Of a DNA stretch of 64,000 nucleotides, positions 63,935-64,000 are shown in pieces. The stretch comes from Flavobacteriales bacterium. Its GTDB lineage: Bacteria > Bacteroidota > Bacteroidia > Flavobacteriales_D > Crocinitomicaceae. The notes under the pieces are model-generated. The model was not told the DNA's origin, made no database searches, and saw only the letters and a program-made list of their open reading frames with translations. Positions within the stretch are counted from its first letter, which is position 1. The number at the start of each line of letters is the position of its first letter. The stretch is taken from the NCBI GenBank assembly GCA_947462255.1, contig CANHOA010000004.1, positions 62,001 through 126,000 on the forward strand, in the 5' to 3' direction. A program made the position numbers and the translations under genes.

Positions 63935-64000
63935 TGCAGTTGCAGATAATTTAATGGAAAGGATGAATGGGAGATTCACCTCATTGATTGAGAAAAGTAG
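63924..64000 (+). CDS. Gene start at right edge, unknown
   Basis: ATG at 63924 overlaps the previous stop by 11 bases and the frame stays open to the window end (25 codons, M-K-N-N-A-V-A-D-N-L-M-E-R-M). Another in-frame ATG is at 63954. Too little is visible to name it; it does not start like the usual CCG-domain partner. Confidence 0.45.
   Translation, partial: MKNNAVADNLMERMNGRFTSLIEKS

Overview
The window looks like a chromosomal piece of an uncultured or little-studied Bacteroidota, most likely of the Flavobacteriales. This rests on AT-rich DNA, absence of Shine-Dalgarno sites, TAnnTTTG-type promoter boxes, type IX secretion (T9SS) sorting domains, three PorP/SprF genes, a Bacteroidota-type LptD, an S46 peptidase, DUF3127, DUF4783 and FISUMP proteins. 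No species is claimed.

Layout. 1-5465: a huge surface repeat protein running off the left edge, then a secreted type B sorting-domain protein coupled to a PorP/SprF protein. 5489-7342: an array of three half-tRNA-like repeats leading into an initiator tRNA, followed by direct repeats of the tRNA 3' end plus terminator that bracket a FISUMP lipoprotein gene. 7292-9532: cassette-like DNA with a 131-bp attC-like hairpin, a Cys-motif small protein, an outer-membrane barrel, a VanZ-like protein and a 59-residue secreted peptide. 9588-15513: small accessory genes: an HxlR/DoxX pair, two lipoprotein or secreted-protein genes and a WYL regulator joined by duplicated palindromic operators, and a Bro-N-Fic fusion sitting in a 1,037-bp-offset duplication that broke a lipoprotein gene. 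15589-21207: a minus-strand operon for gliding-type surface protein, PorP/SprF, OmpA protein and membrane protein. 21283-49154: mostly housekeeping genes (ribF, rlmH, menC, msrB, yidD, rnpB, alkD-like, fabD, truA, asparagine synthetase) mixed with a large helicase, peptidase, glycosyltransferase and an amidohydrolase pair. 49333-53840: a third T9SS surface module. 53863-64000: NAD(P)-binding protein, orphan ABC ATPase, BrkB-like protein, OmpA-like lipoprotein, lptD, a divergent amidase-MlaD-FeS protein run, and a gene start at the right edge.

Working together. Three loci pair a secreted CHU_C-domain protein with a PorP/SprF protein, two of them also with a PD40 protein, which fits secretion and anchoring of cell-surface fibres or adhesins. 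The envelope theme continues with lptD, MlaD, amidase, lytic transglycosylase and OmpA proteins. The most unusual parts are the tRNA-associated repeat zone and the accessory block between 5.5 and 15.5 kb.
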